A stretch of DNA of 7,666 nt from JAJKIP01 sp040509055. Lineage in GTDB: Bacteria > Bacteroidota > Bacteroidia > Chitinophagales > Chitinophagaceae. The stretch lies in the NCBI GenBank assembly GCA_040509055.1, contig JBEVLT010000143.1:1-7666 (forward strand). The letters are read 5' to 3'. The notes beneath the pieces were generated by a model that saw only the letters and a program-made list of their open reading frames with translations, did not search any database and was not told the DNA's origin. Below, piece by piece: positions 1 through 7,295 of this stretch (positions are counted from its first letter, which is position 1; the number at the start of each line of letters is the position of its first letter). The translations under genes and the position numbers were made by a program.

Positions 1-159
1 TCTATTCTCACGTCGTACGGTACCATCGACCCCGGCAGCGAATACGAGCATGCCATCGAATCGGTGCCTTATGACCAGGACAATCCTTGTTTGTTACCGA
101 AACCGGTGAACGGGCAACAGGATCCGAAAGAACCTAAAAAAATAACGGATAAAAAGTAG
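1..159 (+). CDS. C-terminal 52 residues of an unidentified upstream eCIS operon gene (5' partial)
   Basis: An open frame runs from base 1 to a TAG stop at 157-159 and is cut by the window's left edge. The visible protein begins SILTSYGTIDPGSEYEHAIE and ends in a hydrophilic, lysine- and proline-rich tail (QDPKEPKKITDKK). No domain can be recognised in 52 residues. The stop lies 4 nt before the ATG of the baseplate gene, so the two are almost certainly co-transcribed and may be translationally coupled. By position it is probably another baseplate component, such as a baseplate-J-type protein, because such genes usually sit side by side in eCIS clusters; that is inference from context, not from the residues. 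Coding character is supported by the frame staying open to the edge and by the tight junction. Confidence 0.7.
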   Translation, partial: SILTSYGTIDPGSEYEHAIESVPYDQDNPCLLPKPVNGQQDPKEPKKITDKK

Positions 160-163
160 TGTT

Positions 164-3100
164 ATGACAGAAACGCCGGTGATATCAAAAGCGCCGTTCC
201 CGCATGCCAGTATGGATTTTGATGCATTGAGGAAAATGGGGATCGCGCACCTGGAAAAAATGGGTACCAGGCTATGGACCGACTTCAACCTGCATGATCC
301 CGGGATCACGATACTCGAAGTGCTCTGCTATGCCATCACCGACCTCGGCTACCGGACCAATTTTCCCATCGAAGACATCCTCGCCGCTGCCGGCGGCTCC
401 CCGGATAAAAAGCAATTTTTTTCAGCCGGGGAGATCCTGACCTGCAATCCTGTGACCGAAAACGATTTCAGGAAGATCCTGATTGACCTGGGAGGGATCA
501 ACAACGCGTGGCTGGTAAAGACGGAGCGACAGGAGATGTGGCTGGCAACGAATGAAAAAGGAGGGCTGACCGCAACCCAGCCTGGCAATACGCCCCCGGA
601 GATACGATTGAACGGCCTGTATGATGTGTACCTGGACCTGGACGATAGTGTGGATCATGACGATGCCGACAGGGTGGATGATATTGTACAAAGCGCCTGG
701 CGGCAATTGTGGAAGCACCGCAACCTGTGCGAGGATTTTGTAGCCATCAGGGTGGCCGGGGAAATGGAATTCGGAATCGATCTGCAGGTGGAGCTTTGTC
801 CCGATGCGGATGTAAATAATGTGGCAGGCGATATCTGCTACGCGATCCAGGAATTTCTGACCCCTACGATCCGGTTCTACGATTTTAATGAAATGTACAA
901 CGACAGGAAAAGATCCTGCGGGGAGATCTACGAAGGCCCGGTCTTGTGCAATGGGTTTATCGACGACGATGAGCTGGACAAGGCCCGGCTCCGCAATGCC
1001 ATTTATAAGTCCGATCTCTGGCAGGTGATCATGGATGTATGCGGCGTAGCGGCGATAAACAAGCTGAATATCCGGAGATGCGATGGCACTGAAGGCGACA
1101 GGTGGTGCCTGCCCGTGGATAAATACCACAAGCCGGTGCTCAACCTGAAATGCTCTGCCCTGGCCTTTCAAAAGGAATTCGATTGTATCATGGCGGATGA
1201 AAAGAAGGTGCTGGAGCGTATTTCCTTATTGAAAAAGCTGAACAAGCCGGTAAAAAAATCACAGGACGGGCTGCCCATACCGGCAGGCACCAACCGCAAT
1301 CTTGAAGAATATTTCAGCATACAAAACGAGTTTCCCGGTACCTACAAGATCGGCGAAGGCCAGATCATCGGTACGGATAGCGAATTGCGCCAGGCGCAGG
1401 CCCGGCAGCTGAAAGGATACCTGCTTTTGTTTGACCAGCTCCTGGCCGGTTACCTGAGCCAGCTGGCAAAAGTGAGGGACCTGCTGACGGTCAGCCAGGC
1501 GGAAGATCCTACCTATTTCTACCAGGCATTGTACGATATCCCCGGGATCAGCGACCTGGTCCGCGCCGCCAACCGGTTCACCGTGACGGCGGAAACACGT
1601 CACTACTGGAACAAACTAAATATACCGGAGGAAACGATAGCCGCGTTGACCGAATTTAAGGAGGGGACCGTCTTCCGGAGTGAAAAGGATTTTATCTACC
1701 AGCTTTCCCTCATCCTTTGCGAGGAGCAGATCGAGCCGCATAAACCGGCCGTCCTTTCCCAGCTGAAAAAGAACGGGAAGGGGCAGTGGGAGATCCGGAG
1801 AAACAGCGACTACCAGCGCCTGCCGGAAAACATCAGGAATGCGGTGGAAGGATTGAGCGCCGGTACCTTCCGGGATGAGGAGAAGGTTCTCCATGAATTA
1901 TACATTTCAGTTTGCTCCATCCGTATAAAAAAATACCGCCGCCAGCTGGTGGAGCAATTGGTGGTATCACCGGCCGATGGATCGTCGTGGGAAGATTTTA
2001 CAGGCGATAAAGGAAACGGGTATCTCTCCGCCCTGGCAAAATCGGTAGAGACCGATACCAAGAACAGGCAGCGCAGGAATATTTTTCTCGATCACCTGCT
2101 GGCCCGTTTTGGAGAGTCGTTCAGCGAATATGTAGTAAAAAGCTACCAGGAGCAATGCAGCTGTTCCGTTTCGGCGGAAGGGGTTTTCATCGAAAACAAG
2201 CTCCTGCAGGATAAGGCTGCCTTTTTACAGGAATTGCCGGTGCTGGGCAGCGAGCGCGGCAAAGGATTTAACTACAAGGCATTGGATTGCGGCAAGCCGG
2301 ATGTATGGGACACGGCGAATGTGGAAGGGTTGAAAAAAAGAGTGTGCAAGTACCTGGGCTATGACTATACGCGGAAGACGCTGACCTGCCCGCCGGAATT
2401 TGATATTGTTCCTTACCGCGTCATTGCGGGGGGCAAAGTGCAAAAGCATCGTTTGCGGCTGCAGGACAAGGCGGGGAAGGTTTTATTGGACGGGGTCAAA
2501 GACTATCGTCAGCAGGCGAACGCTTTGAAAGATGCCAAGGACCTGCGCGAGCAGGTATTGCGGAGCCGCATCTTTCTATCCGCGCCTGATGCGGTTGGTT
2601 CAGTGAGGGTGTACGTGCTCGACAGGGAAGACAACATTGCCTTGCAGGGCGAAATGCTGAAGCCTGCAGAAGCGGATGAACTGAAAGGGACGATCGAAAT
2701 GCTTGCTTTTCCCGAATGCTGCGCTATCCGGGGCTTTCATATCGTAGAGCATATTTTACTGCGTCCGAAAGATGATGACTACCTGCCTCTTTTCGATCCT
2801 GTCATTGTGCCTGACCTGTCTGCCGGGCAAACAGGGGATAAGGCGGATAACGGGGTCATTGCAGACCCGTATTCCTTCTGGATCACCGTGGTGGCGCCTG
2901 CCTGGCTGCCGGAGTTTAAAAATAATTCCAATGCGCAAAACAGGTTTGAGCACCTCGTCCGGCGGGAATGCCCGGCGCATATTGCCGTTAAATTTTGCTG
3001 GCTGAGCGCCCGGGAGATGTACTGGTTCGAATCATTTTACCTGCAATGGCTGTATGAAAATGGGTTGGAAAAACCCAATGAGCGGGAATTGACAGGTCAT

Positions 3101-3199
3101 GTGAATGACCTGGTCACCTTCCTGAAACAATACCTGTTCAGCATCCGTGACAAGAGGGATCCTTGTTTTCAAAAACCAGAAAAAGAGAAGTACAGCTAA
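164..3199 (+). CDS. eCIS baseplate wedge protein (phage baseplate-J / Afp11-12-like)
   Basis: This 1011-residue protein is probably a structural subunit of the baseplate that joins tube, spike and sheath in an extracellular contractile injection system. Near the N-terminus, residues 38-64 hold W-x-DFN, then HDPGITILE (44-52) and ITDLGYR (58-64), a signature I associate with baseplate wedge proteins of phage-tail-like systems. Residues about 414-445 form a hydrophobic helical stretch (QLKGYLLLFDQLLAGYL) also typical of Bacteroidota members. Residues about 751-850 resemble a small alpha/beta module (RLRLQDKAGKVLLDG). The C-terminal part has GFHIVEHILLRP (857-868), DPYSFW (901-906), PAW (912-914) and ECPAHI (935-940). 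There is no signal peptide or membrane segment, as expected for cytoplasmic assembly. The ATG at 164 follows the previous stop by 4 nt; no strong Shine-Dalgarno is visible, which is usual in Bacteroidota. Assignment to Afp11 versus Afp12 is not resolved; the baseplate role is fairly secure. Confidence 0.8.
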   Translation: MTETPVISKAPFPHASMDFDALRKMGIAHLEKMGTRLWTDFNLHDPGITILEVLCYAITDLGYRTNFPIEDILAAAGGSPDKKQFFSAGEILTCNPVTENDFRKILIDLGGINNAWLVKTERQEMWLATNEKGGLTATQPGNTPPEIRLNGLYDVYLDLDDSVDHDDADRVDDIVQSAWRQLWKHRNLCEDFVAIRVAGEMEFGIDLQVELCPDADVNNVAGDICYAIQEFLTPTIRFYDFNEMYNDRKRSCGEIYEGPVLCNGFIDDDELDKARLRNAIYKSDLWQVIMDVCGVAAINKLNIRRCDGTEGDRWCLPVDKYHKPVLNLKCSALAFQKEFDCIMADEKKVLERISLLKKLNKPVKKSQDGLPIPAGTNRNLEEYFSIQNEFPGTYKIGEGQIIGTDSELRQAQARQLKGYLLLFDQLLAGYLSQLAKVRDLLTVSQAEDPTYFYQALYDIPGISDLVRAANRFTVTAETRHYWNKLNIPEETIAALTEFKEGTVFRSEKDFIYQLSLILCEEQIEPHKPAVLSQLKKNGKGQWEIRRNSDYQRLPENIRNAVEGLSAGTFRDEEKVLHELYISVCSIRIKKYRRQLVEQLVVSPADGSSWEDFTGDKGNGYLSALAKSVETDTKNRQRRNIFLDHLLARFGESFSEYVVKSYQEQCSCSVSAEGVFIENKLLQDKAAFLQELPVLGSERGKGFNYKALDCGKPDVWDTANVEGLKKRVCKYLGYDYTRKTLTCPPEFDIVPYRVIAGGKVQKHRLRLQDKAGKVLLDGVKDYRQQANALKDAKDLREQVLRSRIFLSAPDAVGSVRVYVLDREDNIALQGEMLKPAEADELKGTIEMLAFPECCAIRGFHIVEHILLRPKDDDYLPLFDPVIVPDLSAGQTGDKADNGVIADPYSFWITVVAPAWLPEFKNNSNAQNRFEHLVRRECPAHIAVKFCWLSAREMYWFESFYLQWLYENGLEKPNERELTGHVNDLVTFLKQYLFSIRDKRDPCFQKPEKEKYS

Positions 3200-3207
3200 T
3201 ATAAGAG

Positions 3208-3267
3208 ATGCCGGCGCCGTCAGTTTGCAATGGACAGGCACCGGTGAATGTTAACAGCCAATCTTAA
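3208..3267 (+). other. Short 19-codon ORF overlapping the start of the 820-aa gene (possible leader or frameshift remnant)
   Basis: The gap after the baseplate gene contains ATG at 3208 followed by 18 sense codons and TAA at 3265-3267. The peptide begins MPAPSVCNGQAPVN. A purine-rich ATAAGAG lies immediately upstream. The ORF overlaps the first 20 nt of the 820-aa gene in a different frame. It could be a leader that brings ribosomes to the ATG at 3248. It could also be the true N-terminus of the downstream protein, since omitting one base near 3250 would join it in frame (PVN to LTANLNRM). It may equally be chance, since ORFs of this size are common. I do not claim it is expressed. Confidence 0.25.
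3232..3238 (+). promoter_or_regulatory. Weak candidate ribosome binding site for the 820-aa gene
   Basis: GGACAGG lies 9 nt before the ATG at 3248 and is the only Shine-Dalgarno-like stretch near that start. An in-frame TGA at 3245-3247 abuts the ATG, so translation in this frame cannot begin further upstream. The next in-frame ATG is at 3272 (residue 9). The match to the consensus is imperfect. Confidence 0.3.
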
Positions 3268-5710
3268 TCGTATGACCGCTTGCGACAATATAGCCAACTT
3301 ATCATCCAGCCAGGTGACGCGCATCAAATTACTGGGAACGGGAATAGTTTGCGGACTGGAAGTGTTTCGCGATACGCAGTGCTTTATCAGCATTACCAAA
3401 GGCGTGGGCGTTACTTCCACCGGGCAGGTGATCTGCATCCCGGATAAAACGCTGAAGTATTACAGGGAATACAGCAATCCGAACCAGTACTTTCATTCCC
3501 TGATCAATTGTAAAAAGAACAAGGGGACAAAGCAATGCAACTTGTGGGAGCTGGTAGAGCATCGGGGCGAGGACACGACTCCGATCGTTCCGCAAAATGC
3601 AGCGGCTGTTGAAAAGCCCTTCCTGGAAGACAAAGTGGTGCTGCTGTACATGGAGGACGAGGCGAAAATGACGGTGCGTATCCTTTTGATCGACCAGGGG
3701 GATATGTGGGAGATCCTGAAATGCGGCTGTATTCTCACCACCCATTGTATCCAGACAGAGCCCAAAGAAGAAGAAAGCATTTCCATCTTCGATAAGGAGC
3801 AGGACACGTTGCTGCCCGGCGAGGAAGAGTTGTACAACACCGTGCATAAAAAGTATATGCTCGATGCCATCCCGGTCCGCAGGTTTGGCTACGGCCAGGT
3901 GGATATCAGCGACCTGGATCCTTCGGATGCCCTGGAGAAAAACCTGGAACCGCTGTCGGAGTTTAAGGAAGCGCCGGTCTTCTTCAGAGCATATGAGCTG
4001 ATCATCGATGAGACCCTGCTGTCGCTGGATGACGGGATCGATAAGCTGCACGGCTATTTCGGCTGTATGATCGATGCCTGTCATTGTAAAGAAAAAAAGA
4101 CCGGTGCAGATGAAGGCTCACCGTGCAACCCGGCAGCGCCCGGCAACCCGACGGAAACCGGGCTGCAGATGCACAATATCAAGATCTTCAACAGCTATTT
4201 TAAGCTGATCAATAAGAAGTGGTCTGCCTACAAAAAGAGCGGGCAGCCGGCATCCAGCATCCAGTATTTCTACGATTTTGTGAAGGACCTCGTCAAAACA
4301 TACAATGAGCTGCTGGATGAGCTGTATGACCTGGTGAACGAGTGCTGCCCGGACACGGATTGCTTCCCGCATCACCTGATGCTGGGCCGCATCCGTGAAG
4401 AAGTGAGCTTTCAGCCTTCTATCTTCCGCCAGCCTTATTTGCAGCCGCCCGTCTATAATGGCAATGCCGATCGCCTGCAGGAAATACGTTTCCTGCACTG
4501 GCGGATGGTGATCATGATGAAATGCTTTTATATTCCCGACTGGGAGCTGGATGATATGAGCGATGAGAGCTATCATGATGTGCTGGGTATGGAAAACGAA
4601 AAGCAATTGGGTCAAAACCCGTCTTTACCCGTACGCATTACTCCCAGCCGCCTGCCCGATGCCCTGTTGGGAAAACAGGCGATCCCCTTTTATTATAATC
4701 TTTCCAACAGTCCTTATTCGCTGCAATATTACTGGGATTATTTCTCCACGAAACATAACCGGGAAGATCATCAGCTGTCCTATTTCTGTAAAGAGATCCC
4801 GGGCTACAGCAACCTGGATCCCGTGGTGCATCCTTTCCTGTACGCGCAGGACAATTATTCATTTTACCGGCTGGAGGGCCATACCGGCATGCCTGCCGAA
4901 GAAGCTTTAAAGGCCATTGAAAATCTCCGGAAGAGATACAGGCTGTGTTTTAATGTGATCACCGTCAGCCTTGATGAGCTGGGAGTATGGCTCAACAGGG
5001 GAGCGGAACATGGTTGCGGGGTGAAGCCCGGGGGTACATTTATTTTAGTGTATGACAACGAAAAGCTGAGCCTTGCTGATTTTCACTTGCCTTATATGAC
5101 GGAGGTAAAGCAAAAAGAAAACGGGGAAGATCCGTCATCGCCTCCTCCTCCGCCACCACCACCACCTCCGCCTCCACCGCCGCCACCTCCGCCTCCGCAG
5201 GATGAAAAAGATATTAAGCTGGCCATCGCGGAGTGGAACACGCGGAAGCAGGCCATTGATAAAGTAGCAGGTGCGAAGATCGATCTTCAGCAGCTCGCAT
5301 CACTTACAGAGATGGACCGGGATATTCTGCAAAAAGCAGGGATCGATTCCGTGTCGCAACTGGCGCAGCTGACCGGCGATGATATCTCCAAAATAGAAAT
5401 GATAACAGGAGCCTCCCTGGCAAACGCGGTTGAGCTGGTGAAGCAATCCAATGAATTGCTGCAGAACGAGCTGAATACCAGGATCGGGGTTGCAGAAGGC
5501 AAGGATGACCTGAAGCAAATAAAAGGGATCGGCGAGAAGACGGAAGCGGCGCTGAACAAAGCAGGGATTACCACCCTGCGGCAATTGGCTGCTTTGACAG
5601 AAGAGGATACGCTGGCTGTGTCGAAAGCAATGGAGGTGATGCCGCATGTGGTAAAAACAGAATGGTTTGAGCGGGCAAAGACACTGGTAAAGGAGGACAA
5701 ACCGGAGTAA
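3248..5710 (+). CDS. eCIS-cluster structural protein with polyproline linker and tandem C-terminal HhH (DUF4332-like) repeats
   Basis: This 820-residue protein has no family name I can give with certainty; its place between the baseplate and tape-measure genes suggests a baseplate or peripheral structural role. Residues 1-66 form a glycine/beta-rich module with GTGIVCGLEV (30-39) and KGVGVTSTGQVICIP (51-65), a pattern seen at the N-termini of phage-tail-associated proteins. The middle is cysteine-rich, including C159/C161, C273/C278/C280 and C366/C367/C372; about 20 cysteines all lie before the linker. Residues 632-650 are 19 consecutive prolines. After a charged helix come two related helix-hairpin-helix repeats at about 679-721 and 753-796; the second has the canonical KGIG turn (759-762), and the protein ends with a WFERAK helix typical of DUF4332-like domains. 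No signal peptide or membrane helix is seen. The start at 3248 is forced by the abutting in-frame TGA. The next gene begins 1 nt after the stop, indicating translational coupling. Confidence 0.85.
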   Translation: MLTANLNRMTACDNIANLSSSQVTRIKLLGTGIVCGLEVFRDTQCFISITKGVGVTSTGQVICIPDKTLKYYREYSNPNQYFHSLINCKKNKGTKQCNLWELVEHRGEDTTPIVPQNAAAVEKPFLEDKVVLLYMEDEAKMTVRILLIDQGDMWEILKCGCILTTHCIQTEPKEEESISIFDKEQDTLLPGEEELYNTVHKKYMLDAIPVRRFGYGQVDISDLDPSDALEKNLEPLSEFKEAPVFFRAYELIIDETLLSLDDGIDKLHGYFGCMIDACHCKEKKTGADEGSPCNPAAPGNPTETGLQMHNIKIFNSYFKLINKKWSAYKKSGQPASSIQYFYDFVKDLVKTYNELLDELYDLVNECCPDTDCFPHHLMLGRIREEVSFQPSIFRQPYLQPPVYNGNADRLQEIRFLHWRMVIMMKCFYIPDWELDDMSDESYHDVLGMENEKQLGQNPSLPVRITPSRLPDALLGKQAIPFYYNLSNSPYSLQYYWDYFSTKHNREDHQLSYFCKEIPGYSNLDPVVHPFLYAQDNYSFYRLEGHTGMPAEEALKAIENLRKRYRLCFNVITVSLDELGVWLNRGAEHGCGVKPGGTFILVYDNEKLSLADFHLPYMTEVKQKENGEDPSSPPPPPPPPPPPPPPPPPPPQDEKDIKLAIAEWNTRKQAIDKVAGAKIDLQQLASLTEMDRDILQKAGIDSVSQLAQLTGDDISKIEMITGASLANAVELVKQSNELLQNELNTRIGVAEGKDDLKQIKGIGEKTEAALNKAGITTLRQLAALTEEDTLAVSKAMEVMPHVVKTEWFERAKTLVKEDKPE
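5141..5197 (+). repeat. Polyproline tract: 19 consecutive Pro codons
   Basis: Codons 632-650 of the 820-aa gene are all CCN, flanked by SS before and QDEK after. The codons are mixed (seven CCT, six CCG, six CCA, no CCC), so this is not a simple trinucleotide slippage repeat. It would form a stiff polyproline-II rod between the N-terminal body and the C-terminal HhH domains. A run this long is known to stall ribosomes unless elongation factor P is present. Confidence 0.95.
5282..5633 (+). repeat. Tandem helix-hairpin-helix repeats in the C-terminus of the 820-aa protein
   Basis: Two protein repeats lie 75 residues (225 nt) apart. With that offset L694, K696, A697, G698, I699, Q704, L705, A706, L708, T709 and D712 match L769, K771, A772, G773, I774, Q779, L780, A781, L783, T784 and D787. 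The second repeat carries KGIGEKT (759-765), the standard HhH hairpin. The first has SLTEMDR at that place and so lacks the GxG turn. This supports an ancient duplication followed by divergence of the first copy. Confidence 0.75.
5691..5707 (+). promoter_or_regulatory. Shine-Dalgarno elements for the tape-measure gene inside the end of the preceding gene
   Basis: AGGAGG at 5691-5696 is a full consensus match but sits 15 nt from the ATG at 5712; GGAG at 5704-5707 sits 4 nt away. Both overlap the last codons of the 820-aa gene. With the TAA-T-ATG junction this points to re-initiation or coupled translation, keeping the two products in proportion. Confidence 0.5.
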
Positions 5711-5711
5711 T

Positions 5712-7268
5712 ATGAATGGGCAGTCCCATAGCGTCAAAAAATTTGTACTGGAGTTGCAGCTGCCTTCAGGCGCTGAAGCCTACCCGTTGCAGCGCAGGTG
5801 CAGCGAGATGATCAGGCAGCAACTGGTCACCGGGCTGGACTCCTTGCTGACGGAATGCTTCGATGAGAACGAATTTACACGGATCCCGTACCTGGAGATT
5901 GATCTCGGGGATATCGCTCCTTCCGATATTGAACATGTATTTGCAGACCGGTGCCTGCAGCAATTATCGGAAAAGCTGAAGACGATTGGCCGGCAACGAA
6001 AGGCCAGTGCGGACATCCCCGTGGAAAGGATACCGATGGCGCAGCATGTGATCGACCGGTTTATTCATTTCCTGGTCACCGGGCAGCTGCCGGCGCCGGC
6101 CGGGCCGCCGGCAATGAACGAATGGAGCGAAGAGATCATGAAAGCTGTCGTGGCAGACAATGTATACTTCACAGAACGGCTCAGCGGGGCGCTTGCAGCG
6201 GATACGCAAATAGCAGAACGGTTAATCCTGCAGTTTGACCTGGCGTTTATCGAACGGTTGATGAGTAGTTGCGAACCGCCGCTTAAAAAGGAAATGGTAA
6301 GGGCCATGCTGCGTAGTGCTGCTGTGATGGGTAAGTTGGCCGGGCAGGACGGTGGCAGGCTGATAAAAATATTGTTGGAACCTTCCGAGCCGCTGGTGAA
6401 AGAGGCGGTCATTGAGTTAGTGGTCCTGCTGCAGCCGGTTGCTGTACAATATCCTTCCCTGCCGGTGCGGGAGAAGATATTGCGGGTCCTGGTGACACGA
6501 TTATACGGGGCGTCAGCCGGCAGGATAGCTGCTGTCACCGGGGCAATAAAAGAATGGCTGGCCCGGAAAGTAGCCGGATCGCCCGGCTCGCAAGGCTTAC
6601 CGGCAATGATGGAAGAGCTGGAGCTTTTAACAGCGCAGTGGGAGCAGGGACTTGCATCAGCGCCTCCGGCATCAATGCCAGGGGATGGAGGGGACACGGA
6701 AATAAGCGATCGATCAGGACAGGTTGCGGGGAACAGGGAAACGGTAAAAGAAGCGCCGGAAGAAACAGCCGTATTTATCGGCAATGCCGGGTTGATCATC
6801 CTGCATCCTTTTCTGAACAGCTTGTTTGAAAAAACCGGGTTGACGCGTAATAACAGCTTTATAAATGATGAAGCAAGACACAGGGCGGTGCACCTGCTGC
6901 AATACATGGCCACCGGGCAGGAGCAGGCGCCTGAATACCTGATGCAGCTGAATAAGATCTTATGCGGCGTGCCGCGGGAGCTGCACATTGACCGGTTCAT
7001 CCTTTTAACGCCAGAACAAAAGGATGAGGCGGAAAGCCTGTTGCAGGCAGTGATCGGGCATTGGGCAGTATTGAAAAATTCTTCGGTGACGGCGCTGCAG
7101 GAAACTTTTTTACAGCGCAGGGGAAAGCTTGATTTTTCAGAAGAAGACCATACCTGGAAACTGCAGGTAGAAAGAAAAGCGTTCGACATCCTGCTGGACC
7201 GGTTGCCCTGGGGCTATTCCCAGGTCCGGTTATCGTGGATGGAACACCGGTTGATGACGGAGTGGTAA
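5712..7268 (+). CDS. Contractile injection system tape-measure protein (CIS_TMP family, Afp14-like)
   Basis: This 518-residue protein should set the length of the inner tube and sheath during eCIS assembly. It matches the CIS_TMP family at both ends. The N-terminal module (about residues 8-68) has the alternating FVLELQLP strand, a QRRCSEMIRQQL helix and YLEIDLGDI (59-67). Residues 117-127 carry FIHFLVTGQLP, a recurrent family motif. The C-terminal domain (about 354-518) holds NAGLIILHPFLNSLFEKTGL from residue 358, then LLQYMATGQ, LNKILCG, FLQRRGKL, FDILLDRLPWGYSQVRLSW and a terminal EW. Between them lies a helical region and an acidic, Gly/Pro/Ser-rich linker (about 314-353) that looks poorly conserved. 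No transmembrane helix is seen. The start one base after the preceding stop is supported by GGAG at 5704-5707 and by the motif beginning at residue 8. Family members vary widely in length; this one is towards the short side, suggesting a modest particle length (inference). Confidence 0.93.
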   Translation: MNGQSHSVKKFVLELQLPSGAEAYPLQRRCSEMIRQQLVTGLDSLLTECFDENEFTRIPYLEIDLGDIAPSDIEHVFADRCLQQLSEKLKTIGRQRKASADIPVERIPMAQHVIDRFIHFLVTGQLPAPAGPPAMNEWSEEIMKAVVADNVYFTERLSGALAADTQIAERLILQFDLAFIERLMSSCEPPLKKEMVRAMLRSAAVMGKLAGQDGGRLIKILLEPSEPLVKEAVIELVVLLQPVAVQYPSLPVREKILRVLVTRLYGASAGRIAAVTGAIKEWLARKVAGSPGSQGLPAMMEELELLTAQWEQGLASAPPASMPGDGGDTEISDRSGQVAGNRETVKEAPEETAVFIGNAGLIILHPFLNSLFEKTGLTRNNSFINDEARHRAVHLLQYMATGQEQAPEYLMQLNKILCGVPRELHIDRFILLTPEQKDEAESLLQAVIGHWAVLKNSSVTALQETFLQRRGKLDFSEEDHTWKLQVERKAFDILLDRLPWGYSQVRLSWMEHRLMTEW

Positions 7269-7295
7269 TCGTTTTATAAACCTTAAAACCAGGTT

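Noticed and set aside
422..1171. 249-codon minus-strand frame inside the baseplate gene
   Set aside because: Antisense shadow; the plus-strand frame carries the baseplate signature and continues well beyond it on both sides.
3329..4084. 251-codon minus-strand frame inside the 820-aa gene
   Set aside because: No motif, biased composition, fully antisense to a well-supported coding region.
6065..7189. 374-codon open frame on the minus strand opposite the tape-measure gene
   Set aside because: Its product is rich in Ser, Cys and Arg with no recognisable motif, it lies wholly inside a gene with strong family motifs on the plus strand, and it has no independent context. It is a shadow of the real coding frame.
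5712..7268. Many CAGCTG/CTGCAG hexamers across the window as a possible repeated regulatory site
   Set aside because: They fall in frame as common Gln-Leu or Leu-Gln codon pairs in helical proteins and show no regular spacing or intergenic placement.
7269..7295. Possible promoter in the AT-rich spacer before the DUF4157 gene
   Set aside because: Only 27 nt, with no TAnnTTTG-type Bacteroidota -7 element and no terminator hairpin; the simplest reading is operon continuation.
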